From QHXW01 sp963768075 (GTDB taxonomy: Bacteria > Acidobacteriota > Terriglobia > Bryobacterales > Bryobacteraceae): a DNA stretch of 64,000 nucleotides. Positions 1 through 8,496 of the stretch are shown in pieces; position 1 is the stretch's first letter, and each line of letters starts with the position of its first letter. The stretch lies in assembly GCA_963768075.1 (NCBI GenBank), contig CAVYHD010000040.1, positions 270,651-334,650 of the forward strand, in the 5' to 3' direction. The notes below the pieces were generated by a model that was given only the letters and a program-made list of their open reading frames with translations, ran no database searches and was not told where the DNA came from. The position numbers were made by a program, and so were the translations under genes.

Positions 1-1796
1 GCTTTCACCAGCTGCTGTTCGGACAGGTGCAATCGATGCTGGAGACCAATCTGGCACAACTGCCCCCTACCGGCGGCCCGGCCTACGCGCCGACCTACCA
101 GACACTCAAGGCGTACCTGATTACCACTTCGAATCATGATAAGAGCACGCAGATGTTTTTGTCCCCGGTACTGCTCGACCGGTGGTCCGCGGGGCGCAAT
201 ATCGATCCGGACCGTTTACAGCTCGCGCAGAAGCAGTTCGATTTTTACGCGGAGGAATTGAAAGCGGCCAATCCGTTTTCTACCGAGAACGACACGCTCG
301 CGGTGGAACGCGCGCGCGCCTATCTGAAGCGTTTCACAGGTGGCGATTCTGTTTACCAATTCATGCTGGCCGAGGCCGAAAAGGCCAGCCGGCCGGTTAG
401 CTTTCACCAGATTTTCCCCGCGGCGAGTCAAGCGGTGATCGATCGGACGATCGTACCAGGCGCATTCACCAAAGGCGGCTGGGTCTTCATGCAGAACGCC
501 TTCAGAAATCCCAGCCAGTATTTCAGTGGAGAACAATGGGTAATGGGAGCCCAGACCACAGTGGGCGTGGATGCCGCGACGATCGAGCAATTACGCAAGC
601 GATATCAAGACGAGTACATCCAGCGCTGGCGCGACTTCATCCGAGGCGCTTCCGTTGTTCGCTACGCCAGCCTGGGGGACGCCAACGACAAACTCAAAAT
701 ACTCTCCGGACCGCAATCGCCGCTGCTGCAGTTGTTCTCGCTGGTCTCGAAGAACACGGCGGTTGGCGTGCCAGAGGTGGACGGCATGTTTCGCGGGGCG
801 CAATCGGTCGTGCCGCCGCCGGGGGACGTCCCGGCCGGTCCAGCCAATCAGTCCTACATGACGGGCCTCGTAGGTTTGCAGAATACGATTGATCCCGTGG
901 CGAATCAGCCAGGCGGTCCGAACGAGCAAGCCGCGGCGCCGATCACGGCGCAGGAACAATCAGCCAAGGGCAAGGTGGGTGAGATGGCGCTCACTTTCGG
1001 CAACGATCCGGAAGCCGGGACGGTGCGGAAGCTTCTCGAGGCTCCCATAACAAATGTCGACCCCTTGCTGCGCGGATTGGGCGCCCAAACGCTGAACGGC
1101 GCGGGGAAGTCCTTCTGCAGCCAGTACAACGCGCTGATGCGCAAGTATCCCTTCAACGCGGGGGCGAGCGAGATGGCCGAGCTGCAAGAAGTGAGCGCGA
1201 TCTTCAAGCCGAAAGATGGCGAGCTGTGGAAATTCTATGACGCCACCCTGAAGACCGTTCTGCCGCGCCAGGGATCCCGCTTTGTGCCCGGGACGACGCA
1301 GGGCTTCACCATTTCACCGCGGTTCATTAACTTTCTGGAGCGAGCCGCGGGATTTTCCGACGCGCTCTATCACGGAACCGCTGATCCTCATCTGGAGTTC
1401 CAGATACGGCCGACTTCGCCGAACGTGCAGACATTGCAGTTGGGCATAGAAGGCCAGTCGTACGTTTTTCCTGGTGGTGCGCCCACGTTCCGGAAATTTG
1501 CCTGGCCGGGCAGCGTACACGGTGTGCAGCTTTCCGGCAAGATGAAGGACGGGAGTGACTTCAACTCGCCGGCCAATGCTTACCAGGGACTTTGGGCGGT
1601 GTTCGTGTTCTTCGACGACACAGAGAACTGGCGCCAAACAGGGGCAACCAACACCCTGGAATGGAAGCAGAAGGTGGGGCGGACTGGCCGGGTAACGGCT
1701 TCCATTCAGTTGGAGCTGGATATGGGCGGCGCTCCTCCGGTTTTCCAGCGCGGATATGTTTCCGGTATGGCGTGCGTGGCCGAGGTGGCGCGCTGA
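1..1796 (+). CDS. tssM: Type VI secretion inner-membrane protein TssM (IcmF), C-terminal part
   Basis: The frame is open to the left edge, so this is only the C-terminal ~598 residues of a protein that is usually 1100-1300 long. TssM is the inner-membrane and periplasmic anchor of the type VI secretion membrane complex, with TssL and TssJ. What is visible is the periplasmic IcmF-related region, including a VPGAFTKGGW-type motif and a following all-helical stretch. A beta-rich C-terminal domain (FQIRP, then KFAWPG near the end) matches the TssJ-binding end of the family. The first in-frame GTG, at 27, is internal rather than the true start. A kinase gene follows after 6 nt, a common arrangement in post-translationally regulated T6SS loci. 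The family call rests on recognised sequence pattern; the missing N-terminus cannot be checked. Confidence 0.85.
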   Translation, partial: FHQLLFGQVQSMLETNLAQLPPTGGPAYAPTYQTLKAYLITTSNHDKSTQMFLSPVLLDRWSAGRNIDPDRLQLAQKQFDFYAEELKAANPFSTENDTLAVERARAYLKRFTGGDSVYQFMLAEAEKASRPVSFHQIFPAASQAVIDRTIVPGAFTKGGWVFMQNAFRNPSQYFSGEQWVMGAQTTVGVDAATIEQLRKRYQDEYIQRWRDFIRGASVVRYASLGDANDKLKILSGPQSPLLQLFSLVSKNTAVGVPEVDGMFRGAQSVVPPPGDVPAGPANQSYMTGLVGLQNTIDPVANQPGGPNEQAAAPITAQEQSAKGKVGEMALTFGNDPEAGTVRKLLEAPITNVDPLLRGLGAQTLNGAGKSFCSQYNALMRKYPFNAGASEMAELQEVSAIFKPKDGELWKFYDATLKTVLPRQGSRFVPGTTQGFTISPRFINFLERAAGFSDALYHGTADPHLEFQIRPTSPNVQTLQLGIEGQSYVFPGGAPTFRKFAWPGSVHGVQLSGKMKDGSDFNSPANAYQGLWAVFVFFDDTENWRQTGATNTLEWKQKVGRTGRVTASIQLELDMGGAPPVFQRGYVSGMACVAEVAR

Positions 1797-1802
1797 TCCG
1801 TC

Positions 1803-3473
1803 ATGCAGCTGCCGGCACGCATCGGGAAATACGAGCTTCAGGAATTCCTCGGCGGCGGGATGGCGCGAGTCTATCGTGCCGTCGACACCGTGATCGGCCG
1901 TACGGTCGCGGTTAAAATTCTCACCGAAGAAGGCTGCGCAAACGAGGAGATCAGATCCCGCTTCCTGCAAGAAGCGCGCCTCGCCGGAAACATCGCGCAC
2001 GACAACATCATCAACATTTACGATTTCGGGGAAGACGCCGAAGGCCGGCCGTTCATGGTAATGGAATTTCTCAAAGGCCAGGACCTGAGGCAGGCCATCA
2101 AGAACAACTCGACCGGGGATACCCGGCATAAACTCGGCATTGCGTTGGATATTGCGCGCGCGCTCGAGCACATCCATTCGCAGAACATCATTCATCGCGA
2201 CATCAAGCCCGATAACGTACACGTCACGTCCGCTGGCGCGATCAAGCTGATGGATTTCGGAATTTCCAAGGCACAGGACTCGACGCGGACCACAACGGGC
2301 GTGGTGATGGGAACGCCCTATTACATGGCACCCGAGCAGGTGTTGGGGCGGAACATCACGCCGCTGGTGGATGTGTATTCTTTCGGCGTGCTGATGTTCG
2401 AGTTGATGACGGGCACGCGGCCCATCGCGGGCGACACCGTCGAGCGGATTTTTTATCAGATCCTGCAGGAGCCGCTGAATGTCGAGCCGATGCGGCTGGC
2501 CGGGATTCCGGATTCGATCATTGACCTGGTAACGCGGTGCACGGAAAAGGATCCCGCCAGGCGCCCGCAGGGCTTCGGCGAAGTCTGCGCGCGCATTCGC
2601 AGCATCATCCACGACTGGGACGCCCCCACGCGGCCCCTGCAATCCGTGCACCAGGCCGCAACCGCGGTGCCCCCGCGCAAGCCGTGGTTGATTCCCGTGG
2701 CGGCAGGCGCGATTGTGGTCTTGCTGACCGCTATCTTTTTCGGAGTGCGCGCGATGCGCACGCCGGCAGCCACGCCGGCCAAAACTTCAGTGCCTGCCAA
2801 AGCGGAACTGGAGAAAAGGATCGACACGCCGACGGGCAAAATGGTGCTGGTGCCGGCAGGCGAGTTTCTGTTCGGGAAAGACAAGCAAACCGTGAGGCTG
2901 CCGGCGTTTTACATCGACCGGACCGAGGTTCCCTACGAGACCTACGAACAGTTCTGCAAAGAAAAAGGGCGCCCGATGCCGCGCGGCGCCGAAGGAGAAC
3001 GGCCCCGGGATCCCATCGTGGATGTCAGCTTCCTCGACGCACAGGAGTTCGCGAAGTGGGCGGGCAAGCGCCTGCCGACATTTCAGGAATGGGAGAAAGC
3101 CGCCCGGGGCAGGCGCGGCCGCTTGTACCCGTGGGGCGACGAACCTGGATCTCCTCCGCCGGCGAACATCGGCAACCCGAAAGGCGTCATGCTCGTGGGC
3201 AGCAATCCAGAGGGAGCAAGTCCCTTTGGCGCGCTAAACATGCTGGGCAACGTCTGGGAATGGGTGGATGAATCCCGCGTGCCTAGCGCTCTGGCCCTCG
3301 CGCACTTTGCGAATCTTCTGAAACCACCTCCCGATGCGACTGAGCCATGGTATGTGATACGGGGAGCTGGGTTTAGCGAGGCGCTCCGCGACGACTATCT
3401 CTGGGAGTTCACCACGGTCCCCGCGCGCCATCACGCACGCAATATCGGTTTTCGCTGCGTCAAGACGCCGTAG
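1803..3473 (+). CDS. Membrane Ser/Thr protein kinase with C-terminal FGE-sulfatase-like domain (PpkA/PknB-like)
   Basis: 556 residues. An N-terminal Hanks-type kinase domain (about 8-265) has a glycine loop LGGGMARVY, VAVK Lys38, HRDIKPDN with Asp133, and DFG at 151-153, so it should be active. One transmembrane helix follows near 295-317 (AAGAIVVLLTAIFFG). From about 345 to the end lies a formylglycine-generating-enzyme-like domain (LVPAGEFLFG, RLPTFQEWEKAARG, MLGNVWEWV, GFRCV), which would be periplasmic. In FGE-type domains of this class the catalytic cysteine pair is usually absent, so a sensing or carbohydrate-binding role is likelier than catalysis. The start lies 6 nt after tssM, so co-transcription is likely. 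By analogy with PpkA it may control T6SS assembly; that role is inferred. Confidence 0.9.
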   Translation: MQLPARIGKYELQEFLGGGMARVYRAVDTVIGRTVAVKILTEEGCANEEIRSRFLQEARLAGNIAHDNIINIYDFGEDAEGRPFMVMEFLKGQDLRQAIKNNSTGDTRHKLGIALDIARALEHIHSQNIIHRDIKPDNVHVTSAGAIKLMDFGISKAQDSTRTTTGVVMGTPYYMAPEQVLGRNITPLVDVYSFGVLMFELMTGTRPIAGDTVERIFYQILQEPLNVEPMRLAGIPDSIIDLVTRCTEKDPARRPQGFGEVCARIRSIIHDWDAPTRPLQSVHQAATAVPPRKPWLIPVAAGAIVVLLTAIFFGVRAMRTPAATPAKTSVPAKAELEKRIDTPTGKMVLVPAGEFLFGKDKQTVRLPAFYIDRTEVPYETYEQFCKEKGRPMPRGAEGERPRDPIVDVSFLDAQEFAKWAGKRLPTFQEWEKAARGRRGRLYPWGDEPGSPPPANIGNPKGVMLVGSNPEGASPFGALNMLGNVWEWVDESRVPSALALAHFANLLKPPPDATEPWYVIRGAGFSEALRDDYLWEFTTVPARHHARNIGFRCVKTP

Positions 3474-3503
3474 AACGCTCCACGTTACAATTCAAATGAA
3501 GAT

Positions 3504-4346
3504 ATGACGGTGGACATTGAAGGCGTAACGCTGCACCTCGCTCATCCTGACGAGTTGTCGGTACGCTGGGTGGGCCAGGAAGAGTTGATGCGGCAGTTGC
3601 TGGCGGCTTGGCTGGTGGTGAACGACCAGGACTTGCCCATGAATCCGCGTTTGCTGGGCAAGCCCGGCGTAGGAAAGACCACCCTGGCCTACGCGGCGGC
3701 CAAGCGCATGGGACGCGACGCGTACATCTTACAAGCAACACTCGATACGCGACCGGACGATCTGCTCATCACTCCCGTGATCGAAGGGGAAGGACAGTTG
3801 AGGTACGTGGCCTCGCCGCTCGTGACCGCGATGCTGCGCGGTGGGATCGTGATTCTGGACGAAGGCAACCGCATGAGCGAGAAGAGCTGGGCCTCGCTCG
3901 CGCCGCTGCTGGATAACCGGCGCTATGTCGAGTCGATCGTGACCGGCATCAAGATCAAGGCGCACCCGCAATTTCGCCTAGTCACCACCATGAACGACGA
4001 CGCTTCCACCTTTGAGCTGCCTGAGTACATCCACTCGCGACTGCAGCCGCAAATCTTCATCGATTTTCCCGAGCGCGACGAGGAGTACCACATTCTCAAG
4101 GAGAACCTGCCCTTCGCCGAGGAACACATCCTCAACTACGTAACCGACTTTCTACAGCAGGCGCACGCCGCTGATGAGCGCTACACCGTGCGCGACGGCA
4201 TCAATATTGGCCGCTTCGCCATCAAACTGAAAAGCCTCGCGACCCAGCACGGCCACGAAACCGCCGCGCTTGAAACCGCCATCATCGAGACGCTCGGCGA
4301 AGAGGCATTGCGCTATGCCCGAAGAACCCGGCCTATCGTTTCCTGA
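3504..4346 (+). CDS. MoxR-family AAA+ ATPase
   Basis: 280 residues, the usual size for MoxR ATPases, which act as ATP-driven chaperones for partner proteins encoded next to them. Walker A is GKPGVGKTT at 52-60, Walker B VILDE at 116-120, followed by GNRM and a sensor-1 TTMND at 161-165. The protein therefore keeps everything needed for ATP hydrolysis. Start ATG 3504 is preferred because the earlier ATG at 3495 runs straight into TGA; AAG bases just upstream may serve as a weak ribosome site. The gene overlaps the next one by 32 nt, implying translational coupling. No VWA-domain partner is visible, unlike typical moxR loci, so the following large protein is the likely client (inference). Confidence 0.85.
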   Translation: MTVDIEGVTLHLAHPDELSVRWVGQEELMRQLLAAWLVVNDQDLPMNPRLLGKPGVGKTTLAYAAAKRMGRDAYILQATLDTRPDDLLITPVIEGEGQLRYVASPLVTAMLRGGIVILDEGNRMSEKSWASLAPLLDNRRYVESIVTGIKIKAHPQFRLVTTMNDDASTFELPEYIHSRLQPQIFIDFPERDEEYHILKENLPFAEEHILNYVTDFLQQAHAADERYTVRDGINIGRFAIKLKSLATQHGHETAALETAIIETLGEEALRYARRTRPIVS

Positions 4347-6147
4347 TCCGGGCAGTCTAAGACGCGGGCGATTCACCTACTTTCCGGTGGTGCCTGGAAA
4401 GCTGGAGTTCGCGATCGAAGTACGCCGCGCTATTCTGCGCGACAAGCCTCAGGTCGTAGCCCTCGAGCTGCCTACCACGCTGCGCGATGCCTACCTGCGG
4501 GCGGTGGAGAGACTGCCCGAGATGTCGGTCATCCTGTACAACGATGAGCAGGAGGAGAGCGCTGCCATCTATGTGCCGGTTGAGCCGGCCGATCCGTTTA
4601 CGGAGGCCATACGAACGGCGCGCGAGACCGGCGCGGAAATTGTCTTCGCCGATCCCGATGCGGGTGAGCGCCCGCACCTGCCCGACGACTATCCGGACAG
4701 CTACGCGCTCGTCCACATCGCGCTCGATAAATACGTGGAGGCTTATAGGCTTTGGCCGCAGCCGCGCTCGGACCGGATCGCGGCACACGCCGAAGGCATC
4801 GCCTGGAAGCTTCAGGGCTGCGATCCGCTGGCGCGGGTGCTGGTGGTGGTTTCGCTCAACCTGCTCGACCCCGTCCTCGATGCCATGGAGCAGCCGCAAG
4901 CACAGCCTATGGCGCGGCTCCGGCGCGAGGGGTTGCAGGTACTCAACCCGCATCCGGAGTGTCTGGCCGAAATCACCATCGAGTATCCGTATCTGCAATA
5001 CCGCTACGAGCAGTTTCGCACCGAGACGGCGAGCGTGGATGGCCTCGATCGCCGCCGCGTGCAGCTGGCCGTGTTTCGCGAAGCGGAGAAGGCCTACGAA
5101 TCGAACACCGGTGAGCGGGTGGCGCACTGGCAGCGGCGCCTGCTGGCGCGCTATACGCGCAACCTGGCGTTGGTAAACCGCGAACTGGCCGCGCGCATCT
5201 TCGATATCACCGTTGCGGCGCGAGCGGTGGTAGACGACAACTTCGCATGGGAAGTCTGGGAGGCGGCCAACCGTTACCCCCACCAGAAAGAGGAGAGCGA
5301 CGTTCCTACGGTCAGGATCTCCGGCGAAGAAGTGTGGCTCAACACGAAAATGATGCGTCTGCGGCGCCGCCTGCCCAGTAAGAAGCGCCGCCTGCGGCCT
5401 GTGGGACTGAAACCGCGCAAGAAAGAAAAGGTGCCCGGCGAATGGGCCAGCCAGCTCGATGGCGCCAGCATCTGCTCTTATCCGCCTGAAGACCTGGTCA
5501 TCGAGGATTACGGGCGGTTTCTCAAAAAGAAGGGGAAAAGCATTCTCTCCGAAGAGCGTGCCCGGAGCGAACCGTTTACCACTTCCCTTATGGACGGCAT
5601 CGACATCCGCGAGACCATCCGCAATTGGCACGAAGGGCGGATCTACGTCCGCAATTTGCAGAAGCTTCACGGCGACGTTGGCGCGGTCATTGTGATCTTC
5701 GACGACGACCGCGACGACCGTTACACCTACATGACGACCTGGCTCGGCGAGCACCAGAATGAGTCCGACATGGCGTTCTATTCCACCTACCCGTTCGACC
5801 ATCTGGTGGGACCGGGCATCGGGCGCGGCGAATATGGCGGCTTCTTGATGAGCCTTCCGGCGCGGCGCATGTTCGACGTATGGCGGGACACCGACTACGA
5901 TTTCGCGGAAAACAAGCCGGAACGGCTGCTCTTGGCGGGCCTGGATTATTCGCTCCAGCGCTACGTAGTCTATGTGGCGGCTAAACCGCCGCGTTCGGTG
6001 TTTCGCAACATCGCCGCGCGATTCGGCCGCACAATTGTCTACATTCCAATCGGCCAGCTTTCCCCGGTCACGCTGAAAAAGATCCGTGTCGTGCACGTCC
6101 TCGACGGATACGACAAACGCGAGATTGCCAAGGACTACATTTGGTAA
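4315..6147 (+). CDS. Unassigned 610-residue protein with possible TraB/DUF5682-like N-terminal domain
   Basis: Start ATG 4315 is chosen because the protein reads MPEEPGLSFPD from there and the overlap with the MoxR gene is 32 nt; a 15-codon longer start at 4270 is less likely. The N-terminal ~250 residues hold KPQVVALELPTTLRDAY and a later LARVLVVVSL segment. This spacing recalls TraB/ChaN-like and DUF5682 proteins, the latter known from MoxR-VWA loci. The middle has a very basic linker (RLRRRLPSKKRRLRP). The C-terminal ~230 residues contain an acidic FDDDRDDRYTYM motif and no recognised fold. No signal peptide or membrane segment is visible, so it is probably cytosolic. I do not assign a function; coupling to the ATPase is the main clue. 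Confidence 0.6.
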   Translation: MPEEPGLSFPDPGSLRRGRFTYFPVVPGKLEFAIEVRRAILRDKPQVVALELPTTLRDAYLRAVERLPEMSVILYNDEQEESAAIYVPVEPADPFTEAIRTARETGAEIVFADPDAGERPHLPDDYPDSYALVHIALDKYVEAYRLWPQPRSDRIAAHAEGIAWKLQGCDPLARVLVVVSLNLLDPVLDAMEQPQAQPMARLRREGLQVLNPHPECLAEITIEYPYLQYRYEQFRTETASVDGLDRRRVQLAVFREAEKAYESNTGERVAHWQRRLLARYTRNLALVNRELAARIFDITVAARAVVDDNFAWEVWEAANRYPHQKEESDVPTVRISGEEVWLNTKMMRLRRRLPSKKRRLRPVGLKPRKKEKVPGEWASQLDGASICSYPPEDLVIEDYGRFLKKKGKSILSEERARSEPFTTSLMDGIDIRETIRNWHEGRIYVRNLQKLHGDVGAVIVIFDDDRDDRYTYMTTWLGEHQNESDMAFYSTYPFDHLVGPGIGRGEYGGFLMSLPARRMFDVWRDTDYDFAENKPERLLLAGLDYSLQRYVVYVAAKPPRSVFRNIAARFGRTIVYIPIGQLSPVTLKKIRVVHVLDGYDKREIAKDYIW

Positions 6148-6156
6148 ATTGAAGAA

Positions 6157-6780
6157 ATGTCCAAGCTTACCTTCGTACTGGTCTTTTCTTTGAGCGCGGC
6201 GTTTGCCGAATCGCCCAGGCTGGCTGTGGTGTCGCAGAATGTGGCCGATGGCCACCTCGCTGTGCAGGTCCGCAATGATTCCGAGGTGCCGGCGACGGCC
6301 GTCCTGGTTGCGACGTCGGACACGGCGTTTGGCAGCTCCGATGTTCTTCTGGGAGCCCGGGAAGGGCGCGCGGTGCAGCCCGGTGAGATAGCCGAAGTGC
6401 AAATCGCGAACTCCGGTGGCGCCCCGGCGCGCGTGCTTGCTGGCGTCTTTGAGGACGGCTCAACCGAAGGAGATGGCCGCTGGGTGAATCAGTTGCTTGC
6501 GGCGCGAGAGCAAGTGTATTCCCAACTCCCCATGGCGCTTTCTCTGCTGCGGAACGGCAACGTGCAGAGCTTTTCAGCCTCGACCGTGGCGTTCTGGTTC
6601 CGCCAGTGGCAGGACCGCTGGATGGCCGCAGATCCCACCCGAGCGATGGCCGTCCCCATGACTGCCGAGATTTACCTAAAACGCGCTGGAGACAAACCGG
6701 CTGCGGCGCCGGCGCAGGACCTGATAAAGCTATTCGAGGGCTTGTCCGCCAAGCTGGCAGCCAGCAAGCCGGCCCTCTAG
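6157..6780 (+). CDS. Small secreted protein, unknown function
   Basis: 207 residues with a clear signal peptide (LTFVLVFSLSAAFAES, cleavage after AFA). The mature part looks beta-rich at first (VQVRNDSEVPATAVLVATSD, like an immunoglobulin-type or FixG-like fold) and helical towards the C-terminus. It starts 9 nt after the large MoxR-linked gene and is likely its operon partner. It may be the envelope component of that cassette, but no family is recognised. Its stop codon overlaps the stop codon of the convergent malate dehydrogenase gene within the tetranucleotide CTAG at 6777-6780. Confidence 0.6.
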   Translation: MSKLTFVLVFSLSAAFAESPRLAVVSQNVADGHLAVQVRNDSEVPATAVLVATSDTAFGSSDVLLGAREGRAVQPGEIAEVQIANSGGAPARVLAGVFEDGSTEGDGRWVNQLLAAREQVYSQLPMALSLLRNGNVQSFSASTVAFWFRQWQDRWMAADPTRAMAVPMTAEIYLKRAGDKPAAAPAQDLIKLFEGLSAKLAASKPAL

Positions 6781-7715
6781 CCGGCCATTTTCTTGCGGAT
6801 TACTTCGACCAGTTCCTGAACTGCCTCCGCGCTTTTGTTCAGCATGGCTTGTTCGTCAGCGGTCAGCTTGATCTGGTAGATCTGCTCGATACCGCGCGCC
6901 CCCAGTTTCACCGGTACGCCGACAAACAGACCCTGGATGCCGTACTCACCCTCCAGGTATGCGGCACACGGCAGGACTTTTTTCTTATCCTTCAAAATGG
7001 ATTCCGCCATTTCAACGGCTGCCGCGGATGGCGCATAGTACGCGCTGCCTGTCTTGAGATATTTCACGATCTCCGCGCCGCCATTCTGCGTGCGCTCGAC
7101 CAGGCGCTGCAACGTTGCCGCGTCCATGAGTTCCGTCAGCGGGATACCGGCGACGTTGCTCAGCCGCACCACCGGCACCATGGTGTCACCGTGGCCGCCC
7201 ATCACCACCGCGGTCACGTTCTCTACCGCAACATGCAACTCCTGCGCGATGAACGTCCGAAACCGCGCGGTATCGAGTACCCCGGCCATGCCGACCACGC
7301 GGTTCTTGGGAAACTTTGAGACCATAAATGCGGCCTGGCACATGGCGTCCAGAGGATTGGTCACCACAATGAGTATGCAGTTGGGCGAGTATTTCACGCA
7401 CTGCTCGGTGGCCTGCCGCACAACGTCGAAGTTCGCCAGCAGCAAGTCATCGCGGCTCATGCCCGGCTTGCGCGGAAAACCGGCGGTGATGATCACGACA
7501 TCCGAATTAGCGGTGGGCTCGTAACCGTTCGAGCCGGTAACAGTCACGTCATAACCCTGCACGGGACCCGATTGCAGCAGGTCCAGAGCTTTCCCCTGCG
7601 GCACGCCTTCCACCACATCCACCAGAACGACGTCGGCAAGCTCCTTATCCGCAATACGCAGCGCGCAATTCGCGCCCACATTGCCCGCGCCGACTACAGT
7701 CACTTTTTTTCGCAA
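6777..7715 (-). CDS. mdh: Malate dehydrogenase (LDH-like, NAD-dependent)
   Basis: 312 residues, the standard length for the lactate-dehydrogenase-like malate dehydrogenases of the TCA cycle. Visible are the NAD-binding GAGNVG at 9-14, the active-site loop PRKPGMSR with Arg82 (arginine here marks malate rather than lactate specificity) and Arg88, Asp148/Arg151 and catalytic His175 in GGHGDTM. The start is TTG at 7715: a GGAG sequence lies about 8 nt upstream and translation begins RKKVTVVGAGN, where family members begin. It is the third gene of a minus-strand operon, 5 nt after the lipoprotein-sorting-like gene. There is no space for a terminator before the convergent gene. Confidence 0.95.
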   Translation of the reverse strand: MRKKVTVVGAGNVGANCALRIADKELADVVLVDVVEGVPQGKALDLLQSGPVQGYDVTVTGSNGYEPTANSDVVIITAGFPRKPGMSRDDLLLANFDVVRQATEQCVKYSPNCILIVVTNPLDAMCQAAFMVSKFPKNRVVGMAGVLDTARFRTFIAQELHVAVENVTAVVMGGHGDTMVPVVRLSNVAGIPLTELMDAATLQRLVERTQNGGAEIVKYLKTGSAYYAPSAAAVEMAESILKDKKKVLPCAAYLEGEYGIQGLFVGVPVKLGARGIEQIYQIKLTADEQAMLNKSAEAVQELVEVIRKKMAG

Positions 7716-7720
7716 CGAAT

Positions 7721-8488
7721 CTACTCCTTTTTTGAAGTTAATGCTTTCACGTCCGCAGGCAAGTCGAACCGGTCGCTAGGCATATCGACGTTGTACTCCA
7801 CGTGATCGAGTGTAATCAGGATCTCCTGTTGCATCGCCTTCTGGTGCACTTTGTGCGGCTGCAGCAAGCCTGCGTCTTCCTTATAATCGCTGAGGAGCAT
7901 CTCGGACGGAATCTCTCCCATCGGGCCGGTGATCGTCATTGCCGTTTTCACCATCAGGCTGCTCTTCTTGTCGAAGTACTGCGTTTCCGGCTTACCTTCC
8001 TCCGGTGTAAGCACAACTTTGTAGCAGACCTGGCCGTCAATCGTCTCCACGGCAATGGTTTCCGCATGCTTGTACAGTTTGCGCCAGTAGAGGGGGCCTC
8101 GCAGCGTTGCTTCCCGCAGACTGACAGCCCGTTCATCACCCAGCTTGATACGCGGGCCTTGCAGCGAAGAACTCTCCCACGCAGTTGCGCCATCGGTGCC
8201 CTCCTGGATGGTGCCGATGCCCTCCAGTTCGATGATGGAGACCGATTTGTTTGGTTCTGCCCGATAGGAGGTGACCGCGCCCTTGATGCCTTTACCGAGA
8301 AACTCGAACGTTCCGGTCCATTTCTCGTTGTGAACTTTCTCGTAATTGGCTTTTCCGCCGGTTACCTCCACAAACTTGTCGAGAATCTCCTCGGCTTTTG
8401 GAAGCGGTTCGTCCGGGGCGGCCAGACCGGGAGCGCAAGCCAGCGCAACGAACAGCAACGGCGGCAGGCCATAGCGGCGGAGATGCAT
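7721..8488 (-). CDS. Secreted outer-membrane lipoprotein-sorting-like protein
   Basis: 255 residues from ATG 8488. A second ATG at 8518 is possible but would overlap the upstream protease gene; 8488 sits 8 nt after that gene's stop and is followed at once by a signal peptide (YGLPPLLFVALACAPGLA). The mature protein looks like the LolA/LppX-type half-barrel used in acidobacterial proteins to handle lipids or lipoproteins (EEILDKFVEVTGG, then IKGAVTSYRAEPNK and LDHVEYNVDMPSDRFDLP). It sits between an S41 protease and malate dehydrogenase in a tight operon. The fold assignment is by pattern only; the cargo is unknown. Confidence 0.6.
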   Translation of the reverse strand: MHLRRYGLPPLLFVALACAPGLAAPDEPLPKAEEILDKFVEVTGGKANYEKVHNEKWTGTFEFLGKGIKGAVTSYRAEPNKSVSIIELEGIGTIQEGTDGATAWESSSLQGPRIKLGDERAVSLREATLRGPLYWRKLYKHAETIAVETIDGQVCYKVVLTPEEGKPETQYFDKKSSLMVKTAMTITGPMGEIPSEMLLSDYKEDAGLLQPHKVHQKAMQQEILITLDHVEYNVDMPSDRFDLPADVKALTSKKE

Positions 8489-8496
8489 GGAGGTCT

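Noticed and set aside
1314..2651. Long open frame on the minus strand opposite tssM and the kinase
   Set aside because: It is antisense to two clear genes, with an Arg/His/Pro-rich composition typical of GC-rich shadow frames.
4357..6402. 681-codon open frame on the minus strand
   Set aside because: It mirrors the 610-residue plus-strand gene; composition (many His, Arg, Val) and lack of motifs mark it as a shadow.
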